Assembly: GCF_046591575.1 (NCBI RefSeq)
Contig: NZ_JBIQWA010000012.1
Coordinates: forward strand, 1 to 64,000
Source of the DNA: Marivita sp046591575
Lineage (GTDB): Bacteria; Pseudomonadota; Alphaproteobacteria; Rhodobacterales; Rhodobacteraceae
DNA length: 64,000 bases
Direction: 5' to 3'
Shown: positions 17,950 through 27,006 of the stretch, piece by piece
How the letters are laid out: every line of letters begins with the position of its first letter
How positions within the stretch are numbered: position 1 is the first letter of the stretch
Notes under the pieces: model-generated
What the model saw: only the letters and a program-made list of their open reading frames with translations
Told to the model about the DNA's origin: nothing
The model's database searches: none
Position numbers and translations under genes: made by a program

Positions 17950-17988
17950 CAGCTCCCGCGCCGCGCGCCGGCACGAACTCTTCAGGTT

Positions 17989-18195
17989 ATGACACCCAAA
18001 CCAATCCTGAAAATGGCCCTTGGCTTCACCGTGCTCGCAATTCTCTGCGGCACGCTTGAAGCTGTATTATATGGCGGTCGCCTAAACGAAGAGGGCGTCG
18101 TTCAGGAAAGCCTGTTCCTGCCATTGACCTTCATCTTTGCCGCCATGGCTGTCACAGCGGTGGTCTTTGCCATCCTGCGCGTTTTTCTGAAATAA
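17989..18195 (+). CDS. Small hypothetical membrane protein
   Basis: A 68-residue protein with two hydrophobic segments (about 7-28 and 42-66) joined by a short polar loop with an NEEGVVQES stretch. It starts 39 bases after chrR on the same strand behind an AGG box, so it could be read with the sigma-E locus. I do not recognise a family. Its composition is typical of a real inner-membrane protein, but length and lack of a known relative keep confidence moderate. Confidence 0.6.
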   Translation: MTPKPILKMALGFTVLAILCGTLEAVLYGGRLNEEGVVQESLFLPLTFIFAAMAVTAVVFAILRVFLK

Positions 18196-18199
18196 TCCA

Positions 18200-18268
18200 G
18201 TCCCCCCGCTTCTTTGGGCTCCAAATACCTCGGGGGAGTCGCCTCTGGCGACGGGGGCAGAGCCCCCA
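18200..18268. repeat. Roseobacter-type intergenic palindromic repeat (copy A)
   Basis: The stretch reads CTTCTTTGGGCTCCAAATACCT followed by a CGGGGG tract. Then come two perfect hairpins: GTCGCC-TCT-GGCGAC (18238-18252) and GGGGGC-AGA-GCCCCC (18253-18267). A related element is found at 43515-43562, and shorter pieces at 48791-48809 and 52061-52080. A third hairpin (GTCCC-AAA-GGGAC, about 18287-18300) follows and may end lpdA transcription from the right. Confidence 0.6.
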
Positions 18269-18307
18269 TCACCCATATGTCATGCGTCCCAAAGGGACAT
18301 GATGTTC

Positions 18308-20050
18308 TCAAGACGCCTTTTTCTTCTTGGGCGGCATCAGATCGGTGATTGTGCCTTCAAACATCTCGGCCGCAAAGTTCACCGTTTCCGACAGGGTCGG
18401 GTGCGGGTGAATCGTGTGGCCAAGGTCCACCGCATCCGCACCCATCTCGATGGCAAGTGCCACTTCCGAAATCAGATCTCCGGCATTGGTGCCAACGATA
18501 CAGGCCCCGATCACCCGGTCATCTTCGGGATCAAACAGCAATTTTGTAATCCCCTCGTTTCGCCCATTCGCCAAAGACCGGCCAGAGGCGGCCCATGGGA
18601 ACACACCCTTCTCGTATTTGATACCATCAGCCTTGGCCTGCGTTTCGGTCACCCCGCACCACGCCACTTCGGGGTCGGTATAGGCGACAGACGGGATCAG
18701 TTGCGCATCAAAAAACCGCTTGTGACCGGCAGCCACTTCTGCCGCGACCTTGCCTTCATGCACGGCCTTGTGCGCCAGCATGGGCTGGCCCACCACGTCA
18801 CCGATAGCAAAGATATGCGGCACGCCGGTGCGCTGCTGGTTGTCCACGGCAATAAACCCGCGTTCATCTACGGCAACACCCGCCTTTTCGGCGTCGATCA
18901 GCTTGCCATTCGGCTTGCGACCCACAGCCACCAAAACCTTGTCGAAGGTCTCGTCAAACGTCTCGCCCTTGGCATCTTCGAACGTGACCTTGAGACCCTT
19001 TTTCTGCGCCTCAACATTCGTGACCTTGGTCTTGAGCCAGATGTTCTCGTACCGACCTTCGATGCGCTTGTGCAGCGGTTTGACAATGTCCTTGTCCGCC
19101 CCCGGCATCAGCTGATCCATGAATTCGACCACGGAGATCTTTGATCCCAAAGCGTCATAAACGCACGCCATCTCAAGCCCGATGATACCACCGCCAAGGA
19201 TCAGCATCTTCTTGGGAATGTCGCGCAACTCCAGCGCGCCGGTTGAATCGATCACCCGCTCATCATCATGCGGGATAAACGGCAGTTGCACAGGCTCGGA
19301 CCCAGCGGCAATGATGCATTGATCAAAGCTGACAGTTTTGATGCCATCGTCGGTCTGCACCTCGATCATGTTCGGCCCGGTAAAGCGGCCATAGCCCTGA
19401 ACCGTTGTCACCTTGCGGCCTTTCGCAAGACCACCCAGACCGCCGGTCAACTGGCCGACCACCTTGTCCTTGAAGGCACGCAAGTCATCCAGATCAATCT
19501 TGGGCTTGCCAAAACTGATGCCGTGACTGCCCATCTCTTCGGCCTCCGTGATCACCTTTGCCACATGCAAAAGCGCCTTGGACGGGATGCAGCCGACATT
19601 CAGGCAGACGCCACCCAGATCAGGATACTTCTCGATCAAAACGGTCTTCTTGCCCAAATCCGCCGCACGGAACGCCGCCGTGTAGCCGCCGGGGCCAGAG
19701 CCCAGAACAACAACTTCGGCATGAATGTCACCGGTGCCAGACGCATTGCCGGTCGCCGCAACCGCGCTTGGTGCGACCGGAGCCGCCTCTTTCGGGGCCT
19801 CGGCCGGGGCATCCCCGGCATCCGCACCCTCCATCACCATGATAACCGATCCCTCGGAAACCTTATCGCCTTCACCGACCTTGATCTCTTTGATCACGCC
19901 CGCCGCAGGCGATGGCACTTCCATCGTCGCCTTGTCGGACTCGATCTCGATCAACGGGTCTTCTTCGGCCACCGTGTCGCCCACGCTGACCAGAACCGAG
20001 ACCACGGGAACGTCTTTGAAATCCCCAATATCGGGTACTTTAATGTCCAT
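18308..20050 (-). CDS. lpdA: Dihydrolipoyl dehydrogenase (E3) with N-terminal lipoyl domain
   Basis: E3 reoxidises the lipoyl groups of the pyruvate dehydrogenase complex and passes electrons to NAD. This 580-residue version carries its own lipoyl domain (about 1-78, lipoyl-lysine Lys40 in ESDKATME), a Pro/Ala-rich linker (79-108) and then the flavoprotein. The flavoprotein has the redox pair Cys149/Cys154 (CLNVGC), GGGIIGLE for NAD, and the C-terminal HPHPTLSE catalytic block. Ordinary E3 lacks the lipoyl domain. The gene follows aceF by 12 bases. Confidence 0.95.
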   Translation of the reverse strand: MDIKVPDIGDFKDVPVVSVLVSVGDTVAEEDPLIEIESDKATMEVPSPAAGVIKEIKVGEGDKVSEGSVIMVMEGADAGDAPAEAPKEAAPVAPSAVAATGNASGTGDIHAEVVVLGSGPGGYTAAFRAADLGKKTVLIEKYPDLGGVCLNVGCIPSKALLHVAKVITEAEEMGSHGISFGKPKIDLDDLRAFKDKVVGQLTGGLGGLAKGRKVTTVQGYGRFTGPNMIEVQTDDGIKTVSFDQCIIAAGSEPVQLPFIPHDDERVIDSTGALELRDIPKKMLILGGGIIGLEMACVYDALGSKISVVEFMDQLMPGADKDIVKPLHKRIEGRYENIWLKTKVTNVEAQKKGLKVTFEDAKGETFDETFDKVLVAVGRKPNGKLIDAEKAGVAVDERGFIAVDNQQRTGVPHIFAIGDVVGQPMLAHKAVHEGKVAAEVAAGHKRFFDAQLIPSVAYTDPEVAWCGVTETQAKADGIKYEKGVFPWAASGRSLANGRNEGITKLLFDPEDDRVIGACIVGTNAGDLISEVALAIEMGADAVDLGHTIHPHPTLSETVNFAAEMFEGTITDLMPPKKKKAS

Positions 20051-20062
20051 CAGATCGCCCCC

Positions 20063-21331
20063 TTACCACATCAACTTGCGCATATCGCCAAGCAGCCCCT
20101 TGAGCGTCACGGTAAACCGCGCGGCCAAGGCACCATCGACGGCACGGTGATCATAGGACAGGCTCAGAGGCTGCATCAGGCGCGGCACGAAGTCCTCGCC
20201 GTTCCACACAGGCTGCATCTTCGACCGTGTCAGCCCAAGGATAGCCACCTCTGGCGCGTTTACGATGGGGGTAAAGCTGGTCCCGCCAATGCCGCCCAAG
20301 GACGAGATCGTAAAGGTTGCGCCCTGCATGTCCTTGGATTTCAACTCGCCTTCGCGCGCCGCTTTCGACAGGGTCATCAACTCTTTCGAGATGTCGACCA
20401 GACCCTTGCGATCCGCATCCTTGATCACAGGCACCATCAGCCCATTGGGCGTGTCCGCCGCAAAGCCGATGTTGTAATAATCCTTCTTGATCAGCTTATC
20501 GCCATCCGGGTGGATGGACGAATTGAACTCCCAATGCTGCTTGAGCGCAGACACCGACGCCTTGATCACAAAGGACAAGAGCGTGACGCGATAGCCCTCT
20601 TCCTTGGCCATCGTGTCCATCTCCTTGCGGTATGTATCAAGGTCAGTGATGTCCGCCTCGTCATTATGCGTGACATGCGGGATGTTGAGCCACGAGCGGT
20701 GCAGCGCCGGACCAGACAGCTTTTTGATCCGGGACATTTCAACCTCTTCCACGGGGCCGAACTTTGAAAAATCCACAGCTGGGATCGGCGGAATACCCAT
20801 ACCGCCCTGCGCAGATGTGCCAGACGCAGCCGGTGCGACCTGAGATTTCAAAGCCTTTTCGACATCTTCGCGCAAGATACGGCCTTTACGACCCGACCCG
20901 TTCACGGTGGTCAAATCCACTTCGACGCGTCGCGCATAAGCCCGCACAGACGGCGAGGCATGGACCTTGCCAAAACCAGCATCCGTTTTGGCCGGAGCCG
21001 GTGCCGCCTGTGTCGCGGGGGCAGTTGGGGCCGCCGGGGCCGAGGACGCCGCAGGCGCTTCGGCTTTTGGCGCTTCGGCAGGTGCCTCTGCTGCGCCATC
21101 CCCCTCTAGCACAAGAATCACTGACCCTTCGCTAACCTTGTCGCCTTCGCTGACCTTGATCTCTTTCACCACACCGGCGGCCGAGCTTGGCACCTCCATC
21201 GTCGCCTTGTCTGATTCCAATTCTACAATCGGGTCTTCTTCGGCAATGGTATCGCCGACGCTCACCAAAACGGTGACGACAGGGACATTGTCAAAATCGC
21301 CAATGTCGGGAACTTTTACTTCGGTAGTCAT
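20063..21331 (-). CDS. aceF: Pyruvate dehydrogenase dihydrolipoyllysine acetyltransferase (E2)
   Basis: E2 forms the core of the complex and transfers the acetyl group to CoA. The 422 residues contain one lipoyl domain (Lys42), a mobile Ala/Pro linker (about 80-120), a peripheral subunit-binding domain (about 124-160, HASPSVRAYARR) and the catalytic domain with His395 and Asp399 (DHRAVDG). E. coli AceF usually has three lipoyl domains; here there is one, while E3 carries another. The gene is separated from aceE by 93 bases that hold a palindromic repeat. Confidence 0.96.
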   Translation of the reverse strand: MTTEVKVPDIGDFDNVPVVTVLVSVGDTIAEEDPIVELESDKATMEVPSSAAGVVKEIKVSEGDKVSEGSVILVLEGDGAAEAPAEAPKAEAPAASSAPAAPTAPATQAAPAPAKTDAGFGKVHASPSVRAYARRVEVDLTTVNGSGRKGRILREDVEKALKSQVAPAASGTSAQGGMGIPPIPAVDFSKFGPVEEVEMSRIKKLSGPALHRSWLNIPHVTHNDEADITDLDTYRKEMDTMAKEEGYRVTLLSFVIKASVSALKQHWEFNSSIHPDGDKLIKKDYYNIGFAADTPNGLMVPVIKDADRKGLVDISKELMTLSKAAREGELKSKDMQGATFTISSLGGIGGTSFTPIVNAPEVAILGLTRSKMQPVWNGEDFVPRLMQPLSLSYDHRAVDGALAARFTVTLKGLLGDMRKLMW

Positions 21332-21362
21332 ATTCTATTCCTTCCAGTGCCGCCTGCCCTCG

Positions 21363-21395
21363 CAACAAAAGTGGACGCAAAACCGGTTCCCACTT
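21363..21395. repeat. Palindromic element between aceE and aceF
   Basis: Perfect 9-bp arms CAAAAGTGG (21363-21371) and CCACTTTTG (21387-21395) enclose a 15-base loop that itself holds AACCGGTT. The sequence resembles the short GTGG-AACCGGTT palindromes scattered through alphaproteobacterial genomes. Inside this operon it would be transcribed and could fold into a stem-loop that stabilises or processes the aceE end of the message. Confidence 0.55.
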
Positions 21396-21424
21396 TTGCT
21401 GGACAGACGCGCATCTCCTCCCGA

Positions 21425-24085
21425 TCAAACCAGACGCGGGTTCGGCTTGCTGCCGTCGATGTCGTATTTCTTAAGGGCTGCTTCGAGGTCTTTTTTAGTA
21501 ACCGCACCTTCATGGTAGAGGTCCACCATCGCCGCACCTGCAATGTGATTTGCATCGACTTCAAAGAAGCGACGCAAATTCAAACGGCTGTCCGACCGAC
21601 CATAGCCGTCGGTGCCCAGAACCGTGAACCGCCCCGGAACAAACGCCCGGATTTGCTCGGCGTAGTTCTTCATATAATCGGTCGCGGCAATGATCGGGCC
21701 TTTGGCCTGCTCAAGCTGCTGTGTCACATAGGGCACTTTGGGATCGTCCAGCGGATTCAGGCGATTGTGGCGCACGCAATCCTGACCGTCGCGGGCCAGT
21801 TCATTCAGCGATGTCGCCGACCAGATATCTGACGTCACGCCGAAGTCTTCCTTGAGCATTTCCGCCGCCTTGATCGCCTGCACCAAGATCGTGCCAGAGC
21901 CCATCAGGTTGACATGCTTCTTGCCCGGCTTGGCGGTTTTGGACATCCGGTAAAGACCCTTGATGATGCCCTCTTCCGCGCCCATGGGCATTTCGGGGTG
22001 CTGATAGTTCTCGTTCATCAGGGTCAGGTAGAAATACACGTCCTCCTGGTCGACGAACATGCGCTGAAGCCCGTGTTGCACGATCACCGCGACCTCGTAG
22101 CTGAAGGTCGGATCGTAGCTGATACAGTTCGGGATGGTGCTGGCAAGGATGTGGCTGTGCCCGTCCTCGTGCTGCAATCCTTCGCCGTTCAGCGTGGTGC
22201 GCCCGGCGGTGCCGCCCAGCATGAACCCGCGCGCGCGGCTATCGCCTGCGGCCCAGGCCAGATCCCCGATCCGCTGGAAGCCGAACATCGAATAGTAAAT
22301 GAAGAACGGGATCATCGGCACGCCATGGTTCGAATAAGACGTGGCGGCCGCGATCCAATCGGCCATGGCCCCCGCTTCGTTGATGCCTTCCTGAAGCACC
22401 TGACCGCTTTCGCTTTCCTTGTAATACATCATCTGGTCGCGGTCTTCGGGCGTATAATGCTGCCCCAGCGGATTATAGATCCCCACCGACCGGAACAGAC
22501 CCTCCATCCCGAAGGTGCGGCTTTCATCCGGCACAATCGGCACCACGTTCTTGCCGATCTGCTTGTCCCGCAGCAAGGTCGTCAGGATGCGAACAAATGC
22601 CATCGTGGTCGAGATTTCACGGTCGCCCGTGCTCTCCAACTGACCTTTGAACTTGTCCAATGCTGGAATATCCAGCTTTGGTGTGTCGCGCCAATCCCGC
22701 TTTGGAAATTCGCCGCCCAATTCCTTACGCCGATCCGCCATATAGGCCTTTTGCGCGTTGTTCAGGCTGACGAACGGAACATCTTTTTCCAGCTCTTCAT
22801 CGGTGACAGGAATCTGGAACCGATCCCGCATCGCCTTAAGCTGGTCAAACTGCATTTTCTTTTGCTGGTGGGTCGTGTTCTGACCCTCACCAGCCGTGCC
22901 CATGCCGTAGCCCTTGACCGTCTTGATCAACAGACATGTGGGTGTGCCCTTGGCCTGGGTGGCCCGCAGAAAGGCATTATACACCTTCTTCGGATCATGC
23001 CCGCCACGCCGCAGTGCCCAGATCTGATCGTCGGTCCAGTCCTCGACCAAAGCAGCCGTTTCAGGATACTTGCCAAAGAAATGCTTGCGGATATAGGCAC
23101 CATCTTTGGATTTGAACGTCTGGTAATCGCCATCGACGGTTTCATCCATCAACTGACGCAGTTTGCCGGATGTGTCTTTCTCCAAAAGCTCGTCCCAGCC
23201 TTTGCCCCACAACAGCTTGATCACATCCCAACCGGCACCGCGGAAATCGCCCTCAAGCTCTTGAACGATCTTGCCGTTACCCCGCACAGGGCCATCAAGG
23301 CGCTGCAGGTTACAGTTCACCACAAAAATCAGGTTATCCAGCCCCTCGCGGTGGGCCAGATCAATGGCACCCCGGCTTTCGGGTTCGTCCATTTCGCCGT
23401 CACCCAGGAAACACCAGACCTTGCGATCGGCGGCATCAATAAGACCCCGGTTGTGCATATATTTCATGAACCGCGCCTGGTAGATCGCCATCAGCGGTCC
23501 CAGACCCATCGAAACCGTTGGAAACTGCCAATAATCCGGCATCAGCCACGGGTGCGGATAAGACGACAGACCACCGCCCGCGACTTCGGACCGGAAATTC
23601 TCAAGCTGTTCAACGCTGATCCGCCCTTCCATGAACGACCGTGCATAAATGCCGGGGATCACATGGCCCTGAAAAAACACCAGATCACCACCATGGATCG
23701 CGGATTTCGCGCGCCAGAAGTGGTTCAGACCAATATCATAAAGCGCAGCAGACGATGCAAACGACGCGATATGCCCGCCATATTCGCTGCTGACCTTGTT
23801 CCGCTTGACCACCGTTGCCATCGCGTTCCAGCGGTTGATGGTCCGGATGCGCCACTCCATTTCGGTGTCGCCGGGGATGTCGACCTCGTCATCAGACGCA
23901 ATCGTGTTCTGGTACGGCGTGGTCGCCGAAAACGGCAGCTTGGCACCGTTGGCGCGCGCCTGTTGCACGGCTTTGTCCAAAAGATAGTGCGCGCGATCCG
24001 CGCCGTCGCGAAGAATTACATCTTCGATTGCATCCTGCCACTCTTGCGATTCGACTGGATCAATGTCGTTCGGGCTGTCTTTCAT
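21425..24085 (-). CDS. aceE: Pyruvate dehydrogenase E1 component, homodimeric type
   Basis: AceE decarboxylates pyruvate with thiamine diphosphate and acetylates the lipoyl domain of E2. At 886 residues it is full length for the single-chain type (E. coli 887). The ThDP motif is present as GDGEMDEPES to NLIFVVNCN (about 230-262). The C-terminal transketolase-like domains contain the GTAGRTTLNGEGLQHEDGHSH-type block. Many alphaproteobacteria use the two-chain PdhA/PdhB enzyme, so this type is notable. It heads the aceE-aceF-lpdA operon. A LacI-type palindrome lies 163 bases upstream (24248-24261). Confidence 0.97.
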   Translation of the reverse strand: MKDSPNDIDPVESQEWQDAIEDVILRDGADRAHYLLDKAVQQARANGAKLPFSATTPYQNTIASDDEVDIPGDTEMEWRIRTINRWNAMATVVKRNKVSSEYGGHIASFASSAALYDIGLNHFWRAKSAIHGGDLVFFQGHVIPGIYARSFMEGRISVEQLENFRSEVAGGGLSSYPHPWLMPDYWQFPTVSMGLGPLMAIYQARFMKYMHNRGLIDAADRKVWCFLGDGEMDEPESRGAIDLAHREGLDNLIFVVNCNLQRLDGPVRGNGKIVQELEGDFRGAGWDVIKLLWGKGWDELLEKDTSGKLRQLMDETVDGDYQTFKSKDGAYIRKHFFGKYPETAALVEDWTDDQIWALRRGGHDPKKVYNAFLRATQAKGTPTCLLIKTVKGYGMGTAGEGQNTTHQQKKMQFDQLKAMRDRFQIPVTDEELEKDVPFVSLNNAQKAYMADRRKELGGEFPKRDWRDTPKLDIPALDKFKGQLESTGDREISTTMAFVRILTTLLRDKQIGKNVVPIVPDESRTFGMEGLFRSVGIYNPLGQHYTPEDRDQMMYYKESESGQVLQEGINEAGAMADWIAAATSYSNHGVPMIPFFIYYSMFGFQRIGDLAWAAGDSRARGFMLGGTAGRTTLNGEGLQHEDGHSHILASTIPNCISYDPTFSYEVAVIVQHGLQRMFVDQEDVYFYLTLMNENYQHPEMPMGAEEGIIKGLYRMSKTAKPGKKHVNLMGSGTILVQAIKAAEMLKEDFGVTSDIWSATSLNELARDGQDCVRHNRLNPLDDPKVPYVTQQLEQAKGPIIAATDYMKNYAEQIRAFVPGRFTVLGTDGYGRSDSRLNLRRFFEVDANHIAGAAMVDLYHEGAVTKKDLEAALKKYDIDGSKPNPRLV

Positions 24086-24247
24086 GGTCCCTCTTCCCTT
24101 AGGTCGGCCAATCCGGCCAATAGTTTACAGGTGAACCAGTTCTCAAAAAGAAAGGTTCCCCCAAATTTAGCGCCGTCTAACATGTTGCTTTCCGCCACGG
24201 CAGTATCGCCAGGACATATCCTCCATGCGCCGTGTGCATGGCAAATG

Positions 24248-24261
24248 GTTTAGCGCTAAAC
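24248..24261. promoter_or_regulatory. LacI-family-like operator palindrome
   Basis: GTTTAGCGCTAAAC is a perfect 14-bp palindrome with a central CG, the hallmark of LacI/GalR-family operators. It lies 6 bases past the stop codon of the D-lactate dehydrogenase and upstream of aceE, in the only non-coding gap between them. Both genes deal with pyruvate supply or use. No LacI-family regulator is encoded in the window, so the binding protein is unknown. Confidence 0.4.
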
Positions 24262-24267
24262 GAAACA

Positions 24268-25950
24268 TCATGCGTAATGCTTGCGCCTCGACGTCTTGCC
24301 AATACCGGGATTGAAGGCGTTCGTCGGGTCAATGCTTTGGTAGAAGTCCGCAAGATCTGGTTTGGCCCTGTAGATATGCCCCACATTATGCTCTGCCGGG
24401 TATTCCGCACCGCGCTGGTCCAACAATTCCAGCATCTCGGCCTTAAGCGCCGCCACATCGACACCCTTTTTCACGATGTAATCCTGATGCAGGACGTGAC
24501 AGAAGAAATGCCCGTAATACAGCTTGTGAACCAGCTTGTCGGCAATCGACGGCGGCAAATCTTCCAGCCACGCGCGCTCATTCCGCTTCAACGCAATATC
24601 CAAGGCAAGGATATCCTCGACATCGGACCGGTGGATGTTCTGGTAGCGAATCGCGGCCCCCGCAGCAGCAAAGCGGTTCAGCCCAGCCAGCTTGCCCTCG
24701 CGCGGCGTACATTCAAAAAAACCGCCGTCCCGGCCTTCAAAAAATGTGCTCAGAAACGCGCGCGCCTCGGAAACACCGCCATCCCGCATTTTCAGAATCA
24801 AATGATGTTCATACAAATCCCGATAATCCATCAGGCGCTGTGGCAGTGCTCTGGGCATCAAACGGGCAAACACCTGCATGAATTTGTCGGTGAACCCGCG
24901 GGTCAACGCAAACTTGTTCAACCGGGCGTCAACAGCCCCTTTCAAGGCAAAAAACATGGGCAGCTTGTCGGTGCCCAGCCAATCGATCATCAGCACAGTG
25001 TCTTTGCCATACGTCTCCGAGATATCGAAAATCTCGCGCTGCATGTATTCGCCCGACACAGGCAGGCTGTCAAAATTGGTTAAAATATGTCGCCGCAAAT
25101 CCGTCAACGCGTCGGGATCGTTGGTCCCGATGTAAAAGGTCTGTTCATCCCGATTGATCGGATAGGTGTCCAGACGCACCGCAAACACCGCCAGTTTCCC
25201 GGCACATCCCGCAGCTTCGTAAAGTCGGCGTTTGTCCGCATTGAACCGCGCCGGGCTGTCGGCATCCACATCGCGCACACGCCGGTGATATTCCGTATCC
25301 GACGCGCGCTTGTTAGTGGCCTCCAGATCGGCATCGGAAAATTTGCCGTTCTGCACATTGCTCAGGATCTCTTCTGGCGTGTCGCCCAGCGCGATACCCA
25401 GATGATTCACCAACTCCAGATCCCCATCCTCCGTAACCCGCGCAAAAAGCGACAGCTCGGTATAGCTGGGGCCGCGTTCAATCAGCGATCCACCCGAATT
25501 GTTGCACACCCCGCCAATGATTGACGCGCCGATACAGGACGATCCGATCACCGAATGCGGTTGCCGGCCAAGCGGTTTAAGCAGCTTTTCAAGCGCGAAC
25601 AAGGTGGCACCCGGCAAGCTGACAACCTGTGCGCCGCCCTTGATCGTGTGAATCGCATCCATCCGGCGCGTGTTGATCAGAACGACATCACGATCATAAG
25701 TGCCCTTGGGTGTCGACCCTTCGGTCAACCCGGTGTTGGCGGCCTGCATGATAACAATCTTGTCCGCCGCCACGCAGGCTTGCAGCACCCGCCATTGTTC
25801 CAAAACCGTCGCGGGCTGCACAACCGCAAGCGCATCACCCTCCCCCGATCTGAACCCTTTTCGAAAGCGTTCTGTCTGCTTGTCCCCGGTCAGGACGTGA
25901 CGCGCGCCCACTGTTTTTCGCAGCGCATCAAGCAGTTCAGACTCTGTCAT
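24268..25950 (-). CDS. dld: Quinone-dependent D-lactate dehydrogenase
   Basis: Dld oxidises D-lactate to pyruvate at the inner face of the membrane and feeds electrons to quinone. The 560 residues match E. coli Dld (571) along the length: FAD-binding PCMH domain with VIMQAANTGLTEGSTP and GSSCIGASIIGGVCNNSGG blocks, and the C-terminal family-specific region ending in the HNVGHIY block. The start at 25950 is preferred over an in-frame ATG 11 codons upstream because a GGGAGGA box lies directly before it. It stands upstream of the pyruvate dehydrogenase operon on the same strand. Confidence 0.94.
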   Translation of the reverse strand: MTESELLDALRKTVGARHVLTGDKQTERFRKGFRSGEGDALAVVQPATVLEQWRVLQACVAADKIVIMQAANTGLTEGSTPKGTYDRDVVLINTRRMDAIHTIKGGAQVVSLPGATLFALEKLLKPLGRQPHSVIGSSCIGASIIGGVCNNSGGSLIERGPSYTELSLFARVTEDGDLELVNHLGIALGDTPEEILSNVQNGKFSDADLEATNKRASDTEYHRRVRDVDADSPARFNADKRRLYEAAGCAGKLAVFAVRLDTYPINRDEQTFYIGTNDPDALTDLRRHILTNFDSLPVSGEYMQREIFDISETYGKDTVLMIDWLGTDKLPMFFALKGAVDARLNKFALTRGFTDKFMQVFARLMPRALPQRLMDYRDLYEHHLILKMRDGGVSEARAFLSTFFEGRDGGFFECTPREGKLAGLNRFAAAGAAIRYQNIHRSDVEDILALDIALKRNERAWLEDLPPSIADKLVHKLYYGHFFCHVLHQDYIVKKGVDVAALKAEMLELLDQRGAEYPAEHNVGHIYRAKPDLADFYQSIDPTNAFNPGIGKTSRRKHYA

Positions 25951-26080
25951 TCGCGTCCTCCCAACACACCTGATTTTGGCCAAGCGTTATGTGTCAGGAT
26001 AACAACCCCGCACCGGGGGTCCGCAACGGGACAAAACGAAACACGCTGCGGATGCAGAAATTCTGCCGAGTCAGCCCCGC

Positions 26081-26869
26081 TTACAAGTCAAACGTCGCAA
26101 AAACCGGCGCATGGTCGCTGGGCTTTTCCCAACCGCGCGCGTCGCGCAACACACGGCTTGAATGTGCCGCATTGGAAATATCCGCCGTCGCCCAGACATG
26201 GTCCAGACGCCGCCCCTTGTCGGCCGCGTCCCAATCCTTGGCTCGGTAAGACCACCACGAATACAGCAAACCATCGGGAATATCCTGCCGGGTGATATCC
26301 ACCCAGCCCCCCGCGTCCTGGGTTTCGGCCAGATGATCGACTTCAATCGGCGTGTGGCTGACAACTTTCAATAGCTGCTTATGCGACCACACATCATCCT
26401 CACGCGGCGCAATGTTCAGATCGCCGACAAGGATCGCTTTTTCCGGTTGTTCAGCCTTAAACCAATCTCGCATATCTGTCAGGTAATCAAGCTTCTGACC
26501 AAATTTCTCGTTCACCGCGCGGTCCGGCACATCGCCGCCCGCAGGCACGTAAAAATTGTGAACCGTAACCCCGTTTTCCAACCGCCCCGCAACATGGCGC
26601 GCATGGCCCAAAGAGGCAAAGTCCTGATCCCCGATATCTTCGATCGGCAGCTTGGAAAGAATGGCCACGCCATTATACCCTTTCTGCCCCCGGGCAATCA
26701 TGTGGCCATAGCCCAGGGCCTGAAACTGCTCCACCGGAATTTTATCAACCGGGCTTTTGCATTCCTGAAGACACAGCACATCCGGCCCTTCTTCGGCCAG
26801 CAATCTGGCAACCAACCCTTCTCGCAGACGAACGGAATTGATGTTCCAGGTGGCAAGGGTAAACGGCAT
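26081..26869 (-). CDS. xth: Exodeoxyribonuclease III (AP endonuclease)
   Basis: Xth cuts DNA at abasic sites and removes 3' blocking groups in base excision repair. The 262 residues show all EEP-family motifs: TWNINSVR at the N-terminus, LCLQECK with the metal-binding Glu, VGDLNIAP, and the C-terminal RLDHVWAT and KPSDHAPV blocks with the catalytic Asp-His. The ATG at 26869 directly precedes the conserved start; an in-frame ATG six codons upstream is less likely. The gene is preceded by the LysR gene and its terminator. Confidence 0.95.
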   Translation of the reverse strand: MPFTLATWNINSVRLREGLVARLLAEEGPDVLCLQECKSPVDKIPVEQFQALGYGHMIARGQKGYNGVAILSKLPIEDIGDQDFASLGHARHVAGRLENGVTVHNFYVPAGGDVPDRAVNEKFGQKLDYLTDMRDWFKAEQPEKAILVGDLNIAPREDDVWSHKQLLKVVSHTPIEVDHLAETQDAGGWVDITRQDIPDGLLYSWWSYRAKDWDAADKGRRLDHVWATADISNAAHSSRVLRDARGWEKPSDHAPVFATFDL

Positions 26870-26937
26870 GGCAACGCTCCGGTTCAATCACCGCCAGACA
26901 CTGCCCCTGACCGCGCCGCGCCGCAACCCGGTGCCCA

Positions 26938-26971
26938 CAAAAAAGCGCCCCGGAACAGCAGACCGGGGCGC
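26938..26971 (-). terminator. Rho-independent terminator of the LysR gene
   Basis: On the minus strand GCGCCCCGG (26971-26963) pairs perfectly with CCGGGGCGC (26953-26945) across a 9-base loop. The stem is followed by a run of six T (TTTTTTG). It lies 36 bases after the LysR stop codon and separates that gene from xth. Confidence 0.85.
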
Positions 26972-27006
26972 AAGGTGTGTCTGTGTACAGACAAGGGAAG
27001 ATGAAA

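Noticed and set aside
21914..24253. Open frame of 779 codons on the plus strand opposite aceE
   Set aside because: It is antisense to a full-length, motif-complete aceE and is a codon-bias shadow of a GC-rich gene. It has no recognisable domain.
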